A stretch of 64,000 nucleotides of DNA from positions 310,001-374,000 of the forward strand of contig NZ_VTOL01000006.1 of the NCBI RefSeq assembly GCF_009801115.1, given 5' to 3'. The first letter of the stretch is position 1, and every line of letters starts with the position of its first letter. This DNA is from Dyadobacter sp. 3J3. GTDB lineage: Bacteria > Bacteroidota > Bacteroidia > Cytophagales > Spirosomataceae. Under the pieces are notes generated by a model, which was not told the origin of the DNA, did not search any database, and was given only the letters and a program-made list of their open reading frames with translations. The position numbers and the translations under genes were made by a program. Of this stretch, positions 16,905 to 25,349 are shown one piece after another.

Positions 16905-17613
16905 TGCTGAGAATAGTACCTGTTATTATCCGGTATGCCAATTTCGCATGTTGAGCCGACATTTTCACATTAAAAAGTCATTAAGAAGTAAAGAACCAGA
17001 TACAATAGAAGCTGTAAAAGCTATATATCTCACTATCAGATTTATGAAAAATTATTTTGCGAATTTTTCAGTCAAGTAATACCCTTAATGGTATAAACTT
17101 ACTTAATAGTATATACGTTGAGTGGAAGTTTGGTAATTGAAGTAAGATAAAAAAGGAATCAGGAAGTTGCTGGGAAATTTCAGTATATAAGAATTCAAAG
17201 ATTCTGTTTTTCAAGAAGTAAACCTAGATTTAATCCGGCATATTTTGAAGAAGAAGAAGTCAGAAAATGTATATATAAATTTTTACTTGAAATAATGCAT
17301 ATTTCTTTGATAAAGGTAACGATCTCAAATCCTTTATTTGATAGAAAGGATACATTCGTATTTCCTTAAAAGATTTGTAGAGGGAGTTTGAAAAATCACT
17401 TATTGGATAAAATTTATTTTATAAGCGATTAAAGTATTTTCAACGCGAAATTTTTTCGATACATTTTTATTCGGACACGATTTATGTCTGACAGATTAAA
17501 ATTTCTTTACCTTTTTGAAATAATACCCGTAGGGGAAAAGACCATTTTGTTTGGTAATATTATTAAACGGTAAGCTGTTTTGGTTTTTCAAAAGTTAAAT
17601 AAGGGTGAATTTC
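16905..17613. other. AT-rich intergenic region, no gene seen
   Basis: About 700 bp of AT-rich sequence between the T6SS regulator promoter and the AraC pseudogene. The only open frames are short, lack recognisable domains and have poor coding character. No hairpin terminator or clear repeat stands out. Confidence 0.5.
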
Positions 17614-18492
17614 TTACCAAGACCGAGTTGCTTTGTTTTTCCGGAAAACGGCTGGCGAAGAGCCCGTGCTTTTTCCAAACAAGCGGATGAAATATTTATC
17701 ATCTTCATAACCCAGGGTATAAGCAATTTCTTTAATACTCATTTCTGAATAGTACAATAATCGTTGCGCTTTATTAATTACTTCTTGTTGTATAAAATAA
17801 GTTAGTGGAAATCCTGTCACCGCTTTTGCCGTATCGTTCAGGTAACTTACCTAAAAATTCATTTTCTCAGCGCACTCGGAAGGCTTCTTTATGGTTTTAA
17901 AGTTTTTCTGCAAGAGCTGGCGCAACTTTTTGGTAATGTCAATATTTCTGGATGAGTGTTCCTGAATGCGTGTATTCTCCTGTAATTGATATAAAATGGA
18001 AGCCTGGTAAATAAAAGAATCCAGCAAGGACCTTATTAGCTGCGGTTGAAACATGGCTTGTTTTTCTGTATTGATGACAGAATTTATTAGCTCAAAAAGC
18101 TTTTTGAACCAGTCATTTTCTTCATCATTTAAATCTATAAGCGCCACTTTTGTAAGCGATTCTTCTATGATCAGCCTTGCGTTTTCATTCACCAGTTTGG
18201 CGTAAAATGCCAAAACCCAGCCGTTGCCTGTCTGATGTTTCACAACTTCATGCACTTGCCCCGGATAGGAAATCAGTATCGATTGTTTTTTGATGAGCAC
18301 AAGTTGGAAGTCGATCATGAAATCAAGATTCCCTTTTTCAACAAAAAAGCAGCAATAATGGCCGTGCCGATGAGGCACAGAAGCTTCGATGGCATATTGA
18401 AAAATTTCTTCTGCCAGAAAATTACAGATGAAAATGTCAGATCCCTTCTCCATTAATTCATCGAACTGATAAATGGGTATTTTTTCAGACAT
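17614..18492 (-). pseudogene. AraC-family transcriptional regulator interrupted by one in-frame stop
   Basis: The first part (from ATG 18492, MSEKIPIYQFDEL) is a cupin-like AraC ligand domain with 'PHRHGHYCCFFVEKGNLDFMID' and reaches 'IKKPSECAEKMNF'. It then meets TAG at 17853-17851. The same frame continues without a break: 'VSYLNDTAKAVTGFPLTYFIQQEVINKAQRLLYYSEMSIKEIAYTLGYEDDKYFIRLFGKSTGSSPAVFR', the two HTH motifs of the AraC DNA-binding domain. So a single nonsense codon inside the first HTH separates the sensor and DNA-binding halves. Either it is a recent pseudogene or the stop is read through or is a sequencing error. Confidence 0.85.
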
Positions 18493-18502
18493 TCCTTTAA
18501 TG

Positions 18503-18768
18503 TTAAGTCCAGAAGCCATGAGCAAAAATTTTCGCGTTAAGATATGGATTCTTTTTAAAGATTTTTCGCAGTCCGGTTACCATTGGTATGTAACCCGCGA
18601 TATAAACTGCACTGTAATCTGCCATTGTTTTATTTTCTGAGTATTGATTTAAACTATCAAGAATGTCTGCACCCGGCTTCATTACAAATGTAAATTCCGA
18701 ATTTTCGTGTTCGAAATAATCAGGAAGCGTGTAATCTTCATTTAAAAATACGACTGGAATTGCAATAG
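18503..18768 (-). pseudogene. 3' fragment of an unidentified gene, cut by the IS3 element
   Basis: An open frame on the minus strand begins exactly at the IS boundary and runs about 87 codons ('IPVVFLNEDYTLPDYFE...', 'YSAVYIAGYIPMVTGLRKIF', ending 'KIFAHGFWT'). Its stop is 11 nt before the AraC start, with AAAGGA between, as in an operon. The 5' part is missing. I do not recognise the family. Confidence 0.45.
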
Positions 18769-18784
18769 TTAAGCGGACAAATGG

Positions 18785-19661
18785 TTAAGCTGCGATTTTC
18801 TGTTTATTTAAATTTTCTTCAAATTCTGTTGGAGACATATATCCCAGTGCTGAATGCAGTCTTTTTCTATTATACCGCAGCGGCGGCCGCCAAGTCTCAA
18901 TATATTCGAATACAATTACTGCCGCCTGCTGCTTATTTATAAACTTATTTTGATAAAAACATTCCGTTTTTAAAGTTTTGAAAAAGCTCTCTGCAACCGC
19001 ATTATCCCAACAATTCCCTTTTCTGCCGCCGGGCCGCCCCGTCATACTTCTTATCACCAATGGATTTTTATCCAACAAGCTTTTAAATTCATTGCAAGCA
19101 TATTGAATTCCTCTATCGGACCGGGTCGCCGGTGCGATGGAAAATTAACTCAGACGTTATATTTCGGTTTTTCTGAGCCATTTTCCATGCAGGGATCACA
19201 GTATCAATGGCTTTCATAGTTGAACTAAGCGCCCATCCAATTACTCTCCTATCAGCTAAATCCAGTATGATAGTGAGATATAACCAGCCTTGTATCGTCT
19301 TAATATAAGTGATGTCAGACACCCATGCAGTTGCTATTGTGTCCACTTTGAATTGCCTGTTAAGCTTGTTTTCCACAACCGGATATTTATGCTCAGAATC
19401 TGTTGTGACACGGAATTTTCTTTTAACTATACTCCTTATTTTTGCTTTTTTCATCAGTCTGGCAACCCTTGGGCGAGACACTTTTACATTCTGCTTAATC
19501 AACTCACGAGTGACCCTAGGGCTTCCATATGTTTGTTTACTTTTACCATAAATAGCCCTTATTTTCTCTGTAAGAATCTGGTTTTCAACGGACGTATTCG
19601 ACAATCCTTCGCTTAGCCAGGTATAAAACCTACTCCTGCTTACCTTAAAAACTGAACACAT
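18785..19661 (-). pseudogene. IS3-family transposase OrfB (DDE integrase), frameshifted
   Basis: The first part carries the HTH_21 and rve domains with the first catalytic Asp (WVSDITYI) and stops after 'SELIFHRTGDPVR'. The continuation in another frame is 'DRGIQYACNEFKSLLDKN' and then 'GNCWDNAVAESFFKTLKTE' with the catalytic Glu. In intact relatives this junction reads FHSDRG. Deleting 16 bp (19121-19136) restores 'F-H-S-D-R-G' exactly, so a 16-bp GC-rich insertion at the second catalytic Asp inactivated the enzyme. Confidence 0.85.
19115..19138. repeat. near-perfect 24-bp palindrome formed by a 16-bp insertion in OrfB
   Basis: ATCGGACCGG (19115-19124) and CCGGTGCGAT (19129-19138) are inverted copies with one mismatch around a 4-nt loop. 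The inserted 16 bp are 19121-19136; the rest of the palindrome comes from the target. It is far richer in GC than the surrounding transposase. Confidence 0.7.
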
Positions 19662-19693
19662 TTTCTCAATGGGAAATAATTTCCGGTGATCCT

Positions 19694-20014
19694 TTATGAA
19701 CCCGAATATTTGCCATCGCTCCTGGAGAAAATGCTTATAGCCTTTTTAAAAATGTCGCGCTCCATTTGAGTTTCACGCAGCTCCTTTTTCAACCGCGCCA
19801 ACTCCTGCTCGCTCAAAATTACCTTTCCATTTCCAGGAAAACTACCATTTTGTTTCGTAGAAAACTCTCTGCGCCAGCGGTACAGCATTGCCGGTGGAAC
19901 ATCCAATTCTTTTGCCAGTGCATTAAGGTCCGTACGGTTATTGCCGCGCGGCGGACCGCTCAGTTCAACGCTCATCAGTTTGAACTCCTTATCAAATACT
20001 CTTCTTTTTCCAGA
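19694..20014 (-). CDS. IS3-family transposase OrfA (HTH)
   Basis: From the ATG at 20014 (MSGKRRVFDKEFKLMSVELS) this gives 106 residues with an HTH_Tnp_1 fold ('DLNALAKELDVPPAMLYRWRREF') and the C-terminal leucine-zipper part 'LARLKKELRETQMERDIFKKAISIFS'. Between VELS and NNRTDL lie five extra residues (GPPRG) that relatives of this family lack, as far as I recall. They are encoded by the GC-rich 15-mer described separately. OrfB follows in the -1 frame as in programmed-frameshift IS3 elements. OrfA itself looks intact. Confidence 0.8.
   Translation of the reverse strand, partial: SGKRRVFDKEFKLMSVELSGPPRGNNRTDLNALAKELDVPPAMLYRWRREFSTKQNGSFPGNGKVILSEQELARLKKELRETQMERDIFKKAISIFSRSDGKYSGS
19944..19960. 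repeat. GC-rich micro-repeat copy inside OrfA
   Basis: CCGCGCGGCGGACCGCT lies inside orfA and encodes the extra GPPRG residues. The first 15 bases are identical to 33586-33600 and the 17-mer differs at one base from 33668-33684, both in an unrelated intergenic repeat. Confidence 0.6.
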
Positions 20015-20064
20015 CATAAGTGTTAAGTTATAAAAGTTTCCCTTAACTCGATGTCCGCTTAAAG

Positions 20065-20256
20065 GTAGCAAGTCCAATTGAGCGAAATGCTTCCATTGAT
20101 GACGATGAAGTAAAGATTAAAGTTTCCGGCAACATGGTCACTTTAAGTGGCACGGTTCATTCGTTGTATCAAAAAGACGAATGCGGACGCATCGCCTGGA
20201 ATGCGCCCGGTGTTGAAGCTGTGAAAAGCGAGCTTGAAATCGATTATGCTTATTAA
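20065..20256 (+). pseudogene. C-terminal BON domain fragment
   Basis: An open frame that begins at the IS edge encodes 63 residues: 'VASPIERNASIDDDEVKIKV' then '[32 protein letters not shown]', ending EIDYAY. It matches the third BON domain of the complete protein encoded at 25864-26538, which has '[28 protein letters not shown]'. The first two domains and the start are gone, removed together with the gene on the other side of the IS. Confidence 0.82.
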
Positions 20257-20267
20257 CTATATGGAAA

Positions 20268-20303
20268 GAAGCCAGCTGTATTTAAAGCTCGCTTCTTTTT
20301 TTT
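20268..20303 (+). terminator. rho-independent terminator after the BON remnant
   Basis: GAAGCCAGCT (20268-20277) pairs with AGCTCGCTTC (20286-20295) with one mismatch, followed by eight T (20296-20303). Confidence 0.75.
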
Positions 20304-20322
20304 GATACATTAACCAACCAAT

Positions 20323-20724
20323 GTGATGAAAACACGCATGATTATTATTTTAATCTTCAGCGGTTTCTTTACGGTGTTTCAATTGTACCTGGGCGTTTTT
20401 CGCTGTAACACGATATCTTCAAACTATAAAGTTGTTCGGATAGATAATGAATTGGAAATCAGGTCTTACAGCCAACCGACAGGTTCAGAAAATAAACTGG
20501 TTGCCTTACTGGAATTTGGTGGATACGCTTCTCCGCGTGTCGTCGAATTTTACAAGGATAAATTGGAAAACATTCTGTTTCAAAACGCAATTTTACAATC
20601 CGGTTATTTTCGTTGTCTGCAACATAATTCTCGATATCAGATCGTTGGACGAAGAAATGAAATCCTCGTTGATGTTGACGCAATTCACACACAAGCAACT
20701 GGATTCGATGCGCCAATTCTGTGA
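20323..20724 (+). CDS. small hypothetical protein with N-terminal hydrophobic segment
   Basis: 133 residues starting MMKTRMIIILIFSGFF. The first 25 residues look like a signal or membrane anchor. The rest has mixed character and no recognised domain. It follows a terminator, so it needs its own promoter, which I could not identify. It could be a genuine small envelope protein or a chance frame. Confidence 0.4.
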   Translation: MMKTRMIIILIFSGFFTVFQLYLGVFRCNTISSNYKVVRIDNELEIRSYSQPTGSENKLVALLEFGGYASPRVVEFYKDKLENILFQNAILQSGYFRCLQHNSRYQIVGRRNEILVDVDAIHTQATGFDAPIL

Positions 20725-20975
20725 TTGATGTAACTTTTTCACACGCTTGTGTAACATTTCACATTGAGGATAAACCAATCTTTACATGGTTGTGAAAAGC
20801 TAGTCATGAAAAATAAAATTTCAACGAAATCTGTGAAGAAAAAGCGTTGTATGGTTTTGCGTATATGGAAGATAGTCATGTATTATCTGTGATGTTTCCA
20901 TGTCAAAACGTTCGCCCATCAACATATCTATAACCAATAGTTCCGACTACCGGAAATTTAAATTAACCAACAAAT

Positions 20976-21449
20976 ATGGAATCGAATATTAAAATTGCAG
21001 AAGCAAACAGCCAGGCTATTGCAACTGAATTGCTAAAACTGTTCGCAGATGAACAGGTTTTATATACCAAAACCAGGAATGCTTACTGGAACATGGAGGA
21101 TACTCATTTTTATGAGCGGGAAAAACTATTTGATGAACAGGCTAATCAGCTGACCGCGATCATTGACAGCATTGCCAAAAGGATACGCACAATGGAACAT
21201 TATGCACCGGCTTCGCTAAAATATTTTCTGGAAATCACGCATTTAACGGAAGTTGCGCCAGATCAGAACGACAGCTCAGCTTACATCAAAGAATTGCTCT
21301 CAGACCATGACAGTATCGTTATCCATTGCAAGGAAAACGCGCATCGTTTTACAAGCGAATTTAAGGACGCAGCAGCAGGTGATTTTATCAAAGATATTCT
21401 GGAAAAACATGAAAATATGGCCTGGGTGTTAAGGTCACATTTAAAATAA
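20976..21449 (+). CDS. Dps/ferritin-like protein with altered ferroxidase site
   Basis: 157 residues with the Dps layout: helix A 'IATELLKLFADEQVLYTKTRNAYWNM', helix B 'FYEREKLFDEQANQLTAIIDSIAKRIRTM', and a C-terminal helix 'DFIKDILEKHENMAWVLRSHL', all typical of Bacteroidota Dps. Against E. coli Dps the ferroxidase ligands map as His51 to Tyr37, His63 to Glu49, Asp67 to Asp53, Asp78 to Asp64 and Glu82 to Lys68. Three of five ligands are changed, so iron oxidation is probably weak or absent while the cage or DNA-compaction role may remain. First gene of a stress-gene series on the plus strand. Confidence 0.85.
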   Translation: MESNIKIAEANSQAIATELLKLFADEQVLYTKTRNAYWNMEDTHFYEREKLFDEQANQLTAIIDSIAKRIRTMEHYAPASLKYFLEITHLTEVAPDQNDSSAYIKELLSDHDSIVIHCKENAHRFTSEFKDAAAGDFIKDILEKHENMAWVLRSHLK

Positions 21450-21480
21450 ATCTTTCACGAGGCGTTCTCAGATTTTTGAA

Positions 21481-22227
21481 ATGAAAAAGTTACAAAGTAA
21501 AGTGGTGTTTATCACCGGAGGAAATTCCGGTATCGGTAAAGCGGCCGCAATTGAAGCCGCAAAGGAAGGAGCAACCATCGTCGTAGCCGACCTTGCGGAC
21601 AGCGATCATAAACAGACCATGCAGGAGATCTCAGACCTGGACGCGCCTTGCCTTTTTGTACCCATTGATGTCTCTGATGTCGAGAGTGTTAAAGCGGCAA
21701 TCAATGCTACTGTGGAAAGATTTGGAAGATTGGACGTTGCTTTTAATAATGCGGGTATTGGCGCTCCTTATTCAGGCATTCATGATATGCCGGAAGCGGT
21801 ATGGGACAGGGTGATTGCTATTAATTTGACAGGACAATTTTACTGTGTAAAATATGAATTACAGCAATTTTTAAAACAGGGCGGCGGCGTTATTGTAAAC
21901 ATGTCATCGCTGGGTGGATTGAAAGCAGAGCATGGTTTGGTACCATACACAGCGGCCAAACATGGCGTGCTTGGCCTTACAAAAAATATTGCCGTTCAGT
22001 ATGCAACACAAAATATACGCGCAAATGCGATCTGTCCATATTACATCGAAACACCTTTGCTTAGCGCCGCTCCTGATCAGGTCCATCAGGCCTGGATCGA
22101 GGGAACACCGTCTAAAAGACTAGGGAAGGCCTCGGAGGTGGCAAAGGCTTTTATTTATCTGGCCTGTGACGATTCCAGCTATTGTAATGGAACGCAGATC
22201 ATCCTGGATGGCGGGGTGATGGCCTAA
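21481..22227 (+). CDS. short-chain dehydrogenase/reductase (SDR)
   Basis: 248 residues, a classical SDR. The cofactor motif TGGNSGIG lies at about 12-19, followed by NNAG at about 89, the catalytic Ser in 'VNMSSLGG', and the YxxxK motif 'YTAAKHG' near 155-159. The C-terminal 'NGTQIILDGGVMA' is typical. An acidic residue after the second strand (VVADLAD) suggests NAD rather than NADP. It lies 31 nt after the Dps-like gene. The substrate is unknown; the context suggests general stress. Confidence 0.9.
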   Translation: MKKLQSKVVFITGGNSGIGKAAAIEAAKEGATIVVADLADSDHKQTMQEISDLDAPCLFVPIDVSDVESVKAAINATVERFGRLDVAFNNAGIGAPYSGIHDMPEAVWDRVIAINLTGQFYCVKYELQQFLKQGGGVIVNMSSLGGLKAEHGLVPYTAAKHGVLGLTKNIAVQYATQNIRANAICPYYIETPLLSAAPDQVHQAWIEGTPSKRLGKASEVAKAFIYLACDDSSYCNGTQIILDGGVMA

Positions 22228-22267
22228 GGTCTTTAAAAACTTTCGAAACACATTTAAATCATAAAAA

Positions 22268-23080
22268 ATGTCACAAATAATTGTCGTTTCCTTTATGCAG
22301 GAAACAAAAGCTATTGAGGCTCTGAACCGTCTTAGTGAACTGGAATCCTACGGGGATATCACCATCTACGAAAAAACCATGGTCCGTAAAAAAGAAAATG
22401 GCCAGTACGAAATACTAAACCAGGATGGTTTTCAGGGATGGCAAACGCTGACGGGGATGGCGGTAGGAAGCATCTTTGGAATACTTGCCGGCCCCTTGGG
22501 TTTTGTGATCGGACTGTATACAGGAGGCGCAATTGGCCTGGTTTCTGAAATCCGTGAGGATAATTTTGAAGCGGATTTTATATCAAAACTTGAAGGCGGG
22601 GTAAGTGCCGGAACTGTTTCCATTATTGCAGAAGTCGACGACAATAGCAATTTGATCGTTGATAACGCTATGAAAAAATTAGGTGCTGCAGTGAGCAGAA
22701 GCGATGTTGATTTCGCGTACGGCCATTTTGTAAGCGAAAAAATAGATGAGCTTGATGATGAAATCGCAGAAGGCCGGGCAGAGCTAAAAAAATCAGCAGG
22801 TGATTTAAAGCAGAAGACCGAGGAGAAAATTGCTGCGCTGAAAGAAAAGAGAAAACTCAAAATTGCGGATTGTGAGAAGAAAGGGAAAAAAGTGCTGACT
22901 GGCATTAAAGATAAAGCAAGTGAAACAGTCAATGAAGTGAAATCTAATATACAACGGTTTGAAACGCATATCAGTGAAGCTGCCAGAGATGCTGAGGTAA
23001 ATCTGATTAAACGTAGGATTTCAAGGCAGGAAGACAAGCTTACCAAGTTAAACAGAGAGCTGGTTGAAGCCCTGATTTAA
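22268..23080 (+). CDS. DUF1269-type membrane-associated protein with coiled-coil tail
   Basis: 270 residues. The N-terminal ~160 residues match the DUF1269 pattern: a ferredoxin-like opening 'IIVVSFMQETKAIEALNRL', then a glycine-zipper membrane hairpin 'GMAVGSIFGILAGPLGFVIGLYTGGAIGLVSE', and 'AGTVSIIAEVDD'. The C-terminal 110 residues are strongly helical and charged (EIAEGRAELKKSAGDLKQKTEEKI) and are not part of the basic family. The protein may respond to membrane stress; its function is not established. Confidence 0.8.
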   Translation: MSQIIVVSFMQETKAIEALNRLSELESYGDITIYEKTMVRKKENGQYEILNQDGFQGWQTLTGMAVGSIFGILAGPLGFVIGLYTGGAIGLVSEIREDNFEADFISKLEGGVSAGTVSIIAEVDDNSNLIVDNAMKKLGAAVSRSDVDFAYGHFVSEKIDELDDEIAEGRAELKKSAGDLKQKTEEKIAALKEKRKLKIADCEKKGKKVLTGIKDKASETVNEVKSNIQRFETHISEAARDAEVNLIKRRISRQEDKLTKLNRELVEALI

Positions 23081-23136
23081 TATAATCATGCTGGAAAAGC
23101 CAGTATAGTTTACACCCTTTAAAATCACTACAAAAA

Positions 23137-23637
23137 ATGAAAAATATAAAAAATATTACGTTCGCAGCTTATCTTTTTTCCGTTTTATTCATCATGAGCT
23201 GTGGAGATGCAGCCAAAAAGGACGTGAAAGATACCAATGAAAACTTGAAAGAGGCAAATACTGATCTTAAAGAAGCTGCTGTGGATGCAAATGAAGCAGC
23301 AAAATTGAAAGCCAAATCAGATTGGCAGAGTTTCACGATGAAGTCTGACAGTGAAATTGTGGCAATGAAAAACCAGACGACTAGATTTAAAAAGAAGATT
23401 GAAAAGGCAAACAAGAAAGAAAAGATAAAGCTCGAGGCTGATCTACAAAACGTGGAGAAAAAGTTGGACGGACAAAAAATGAAACTGGAAGCGAAAAATA
23501 CCGAATTTGAAGCAAGTATCGATAAGTTTGATGCTTCGGTGGAAACAAAAAAAGAGTCTTTTAAACGTGAGTTCAAGCATGATATGGATGAGCTTGGAGG
23601 TGCTGTAAAAGATCTTTTCAAGGATAATGTGAAGTAA
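23137..23637 (+). CDS. small coiled-coil lipoprotein
   Basis: 166 residues with a lipoprotein signal (SVLFIMSCGDAAKK). The mature part is almost entirely alpha-helical, rich in Lys, Glu and Asp, with repeated 'NENLKEANTDLKEAAVDANEAAKLKAKSDW' type heptads. It resembles the Bacteroidota stress lipoproteins found near DUF1269 and HdeD genes. Probably periplasm-facing, anchored in the inner or outer membrane. Confidence 0.8.
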   Translation: MKNIKNITFAAYLFSVLFIMSCGDAAKKDVKDTNENLKEANTDLKEAAVDANEAAKLKAKSDWQSFTMKSDSEIVAMKNQTTRFKKKIEKANKKEKIKLEADLQNVEKKLDGQKMKLEAKNTEFEASIDKFDASVETKKESFKREFKHDMDELGGAVKDLFKDNVK

Positions 23638-23666
23638 TAAGCAACCATTAAAATCAAAAAATAATT

Positions 23667-24209
23667 ATGGAAACAACCCAAGTTTTACCGCAGGCACCGT
23701 ATGCCATCAAGCCGAGCTGGATATCCTTTTTACTGGGATCATTATTTATCCTGATCGGAATCTGGGTACTGATCACACCGGCAGAGAGTTACCTGGCCTT
23801 GTCAGTCATTTTTAGTATAACCTTCCTGGCTAACGGCATTTTCGAGATTTTCTCGGCTGCTTCGAGCCCAAAATCCGGCAACCGTGGCTGGGTACTGGCC
23901 GGAGGTATTTTCGATCTGCTTTTGGGTATCATGCTGATCGCCAATCCCTTGATCACGGCTCAGGTATTGCCATTTTATGTTGGGTTCGGGTTGATGTTCC
24001 GTTCGATGATGGCCATTGGCGTTTCCTTCCAATTCAGTGGAATCAAAGGTTGGGGCTGGCTGTTATTTTTAGGGATCGGTGGTTTGATTTTTTCCTTTAT
24101 GCTGCTTCGAAACCCCGTTTTTGCAGGTATGACCATTGTAACTTTTACGGGTTTGGCATTCCTTGTCATTGGTTTATTCAGGCTGGTACTGGCATTCAAA
24201 TTCAAATGA
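23667..24209 (+). CDS. HdeD/DUF308 family membrane protein
   Basis: 180 residues with six predicted transmembrane helices. The repeated patterns 'LLGSLFILIGIWVLITPAESYLALSVIFSITFLANGIFEI', 'LAGGIFDLLLGIMLIANPLI' and 'FLVIGLFRLVLAFKFK' are characteristic of HdeD, an acid-stress membrane protein in enterobacteria. It is 29 nt after the lipoprotein gene. Its molecular function is unknown; the neighbouring stress genes agree with an acid or envelope stress role. Confidence 0.88.
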   Translation: METTQVLPQAPYAIKPSWISFLLGSLFILIGIWVLITPAESYLALSVIFSITFLANGIFEIFSAASSPKSGNRGWVLAGGIFDLLLGIMLIANPLITAQVLPFYVGFGLMFRSMMAIGVSFQFSGIKGWGWLLFLGIGGLIFSFMLLRNPVFAGMTIVTFTGLAFLVIGLFRLVLAFKFK

Positions 24210-24219
24210 TAACCGTCTT

Positions 24220-25293
24220 ATGATCAATCTGCCAAATCCATTCGTCCGCGCCGATCCTGAAAGAATTGATCCCGTCGACTACAAAGAATTGTTATTACCA
24301 AAAACCATGCGCGCCATGGTGATGGAAAAACAAGGAGAGCCGCTTGTATGCAAAGGACTTCCGCTTCCGGTTCCGTCCGAACATCAGGTGCTGGTGAAAA
24401 TCATCGCCTGCGGAGTTTGCCGGACAGACTTGCACATCATGGACAGTGAATTGCAGCATCCGAAGCTTCCCTTGATACCCGGTCATGAAATCATAGGCAC
24501 CGTCGTGAAGGTAGGAGCAGAGGCATCGATGCATCAGCCAGGCGACATCGTGGGTATTCCCTGGCTGGGTTACACCTGTGGATATTGCCGCTATTGTTTG
24601 AAAGACCAGGAAAACCTTTGCGAAAATGCACTTTTTACGGGTTACACCATGGACGGCGGATTTGCGGAATATACCGTAGCATTTGAGAATTTTTGTTTTA
24701 AAATCGATCCCGTATATGCTAATCCGTCAGGAGCGCCGCTGATGTGTGCCGGACTGATCGGGTACCGTTCTTACAAAATGACGGGACAACACGCACAGCG
24801 AATAGGAATTTACGGTTTTGGTGCAGCTGCTCACATTCTGGCCCAGGTTGCCGGTTATGATGAAAAGGAGATTTACGCTTTCACCAGGGATGGTGATGTG
24901 AAGGCTCAGGCTTTCGCTAAGGAGCTGGGTGCTGTGTGGGCAGGTGGCTCCGGTGATTCCGCTCCCGAAATCCTTGACGCCGCCATTATTTTTGCCTCTG
25001 CTGGTGAACTTGTTCCCAAAGCACTAAAGGATATTGATAAGGGTGGGAGCGTGGTTTGCGGCCGCATTCATATGAGTGATATTCCGTCATTTCCTTACGA
25101 TATCCTTTGGGAAGAAAGGACCCTGCGTTCAGTAGCTAACCTGACTCGCAAAGATGCTACTGAATTTCTGGCAGTTGCCTCTAAGGTGAAGGTCAAAACG
25201 AAAACAACGCAGTATGCGCTTGAAGAAGCCAACGAGGCTCTGGATGATCTCCGTGCCGGCAGATTACAGGGAGCCGCCGTTCTGGTGATGTAA
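24220..25293 (+). CDS. zinc-dependent alcohol dehydrogenase
   Basis: 357 residues from the ATG at 24220. It has the MDR layout: catalytic zinc ligands in 'GVCRTDLHIMDS' and 'GHEIIG', four structural Cys in 'CGYCRYCLKDQENLC', and a Rossmann motif variant 'GIYGFGAAAHILAQVA'. The sequence type (short GYTMDGGFAEY, then 'PLMCAGLIGYRSYK') is that of propanol-preferring/AdhA alcohol dehydrogenases that reduce acetaldehyde to ethanol with NADH. The gene lies in a stress and fermentation neighbourhood with Pgm, aldolase and a second ADH. Confidence 0.88.
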   Translation: MINLPNPFVRADPERIDPVDYKELLLPKTMRAMVMEKQGEPLVCKGLPLPVPSEHQVLVKIIACGVCRTDLHIMDSELQHPKLPLIPGHEIIGTVVKVGAEASMHQPGDIVGIPWLGYTCGYCRYCLKDQENLCENALFTGYTMDGGFAEYTVAFENFCFKIDPVYANPSGAPLMCAGLIGYRSYKMTGQHAQRIGIYGFGAAAHILAQVAGYDEKEIYAFTRDGDVKAQAFAKELGAVWAGGSGDSAPEILDAAIIFASAGELVPKALKDIDKGGSVVCGRIHMSDIPSFPYDILWEERTLRSVANLTRKDATEFLAVASKVKVKTKTTQYALEEANEALDDLRAGRLQGAAVLVM

Positions 25294-25349
25294 ATCGTTT
25301 GCATATACTTTTCGTAACCACTTTTAATGTAGCACCCACGACTTATCCC

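Larger units (their letters stand above)
18769..20062 (-). mobile_element. IS3-family insertion sequence, damaged
   Basis: A 1294-bp element bounded by imperfect inverted repeats: TTAAGCGGACAAATGGTTAAG at the left and, on the other strand at the right, TTAAGCGGACATCGAGTTAAG. It encodes OrfA and OrfB on the minus strand in the usual IS3 order, with OrfB in the -1 frame relative to OrfA. The transposase is broken by a 16-bp insertion. The flanks do not show a 3-5 bp target duplication and both are gene fragments, so the element sits at a deletion or rearrangement joint rather than a simple insertion. Confidence 0.85.

Noticed and set aside
16852..17079. 75-codon open frame on the plus strand upstream of the T6SS regulator
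   Set aside because: It overlaps the predicted promoter, has no recognisable domain and mixes rare codons; likely chance.
18765..20066. Target-site duplication of the IS3 element
   Set aside because: The bases left (AATAG) and right (AGGTAG) do not match as a 3-5 bp direct repeat.
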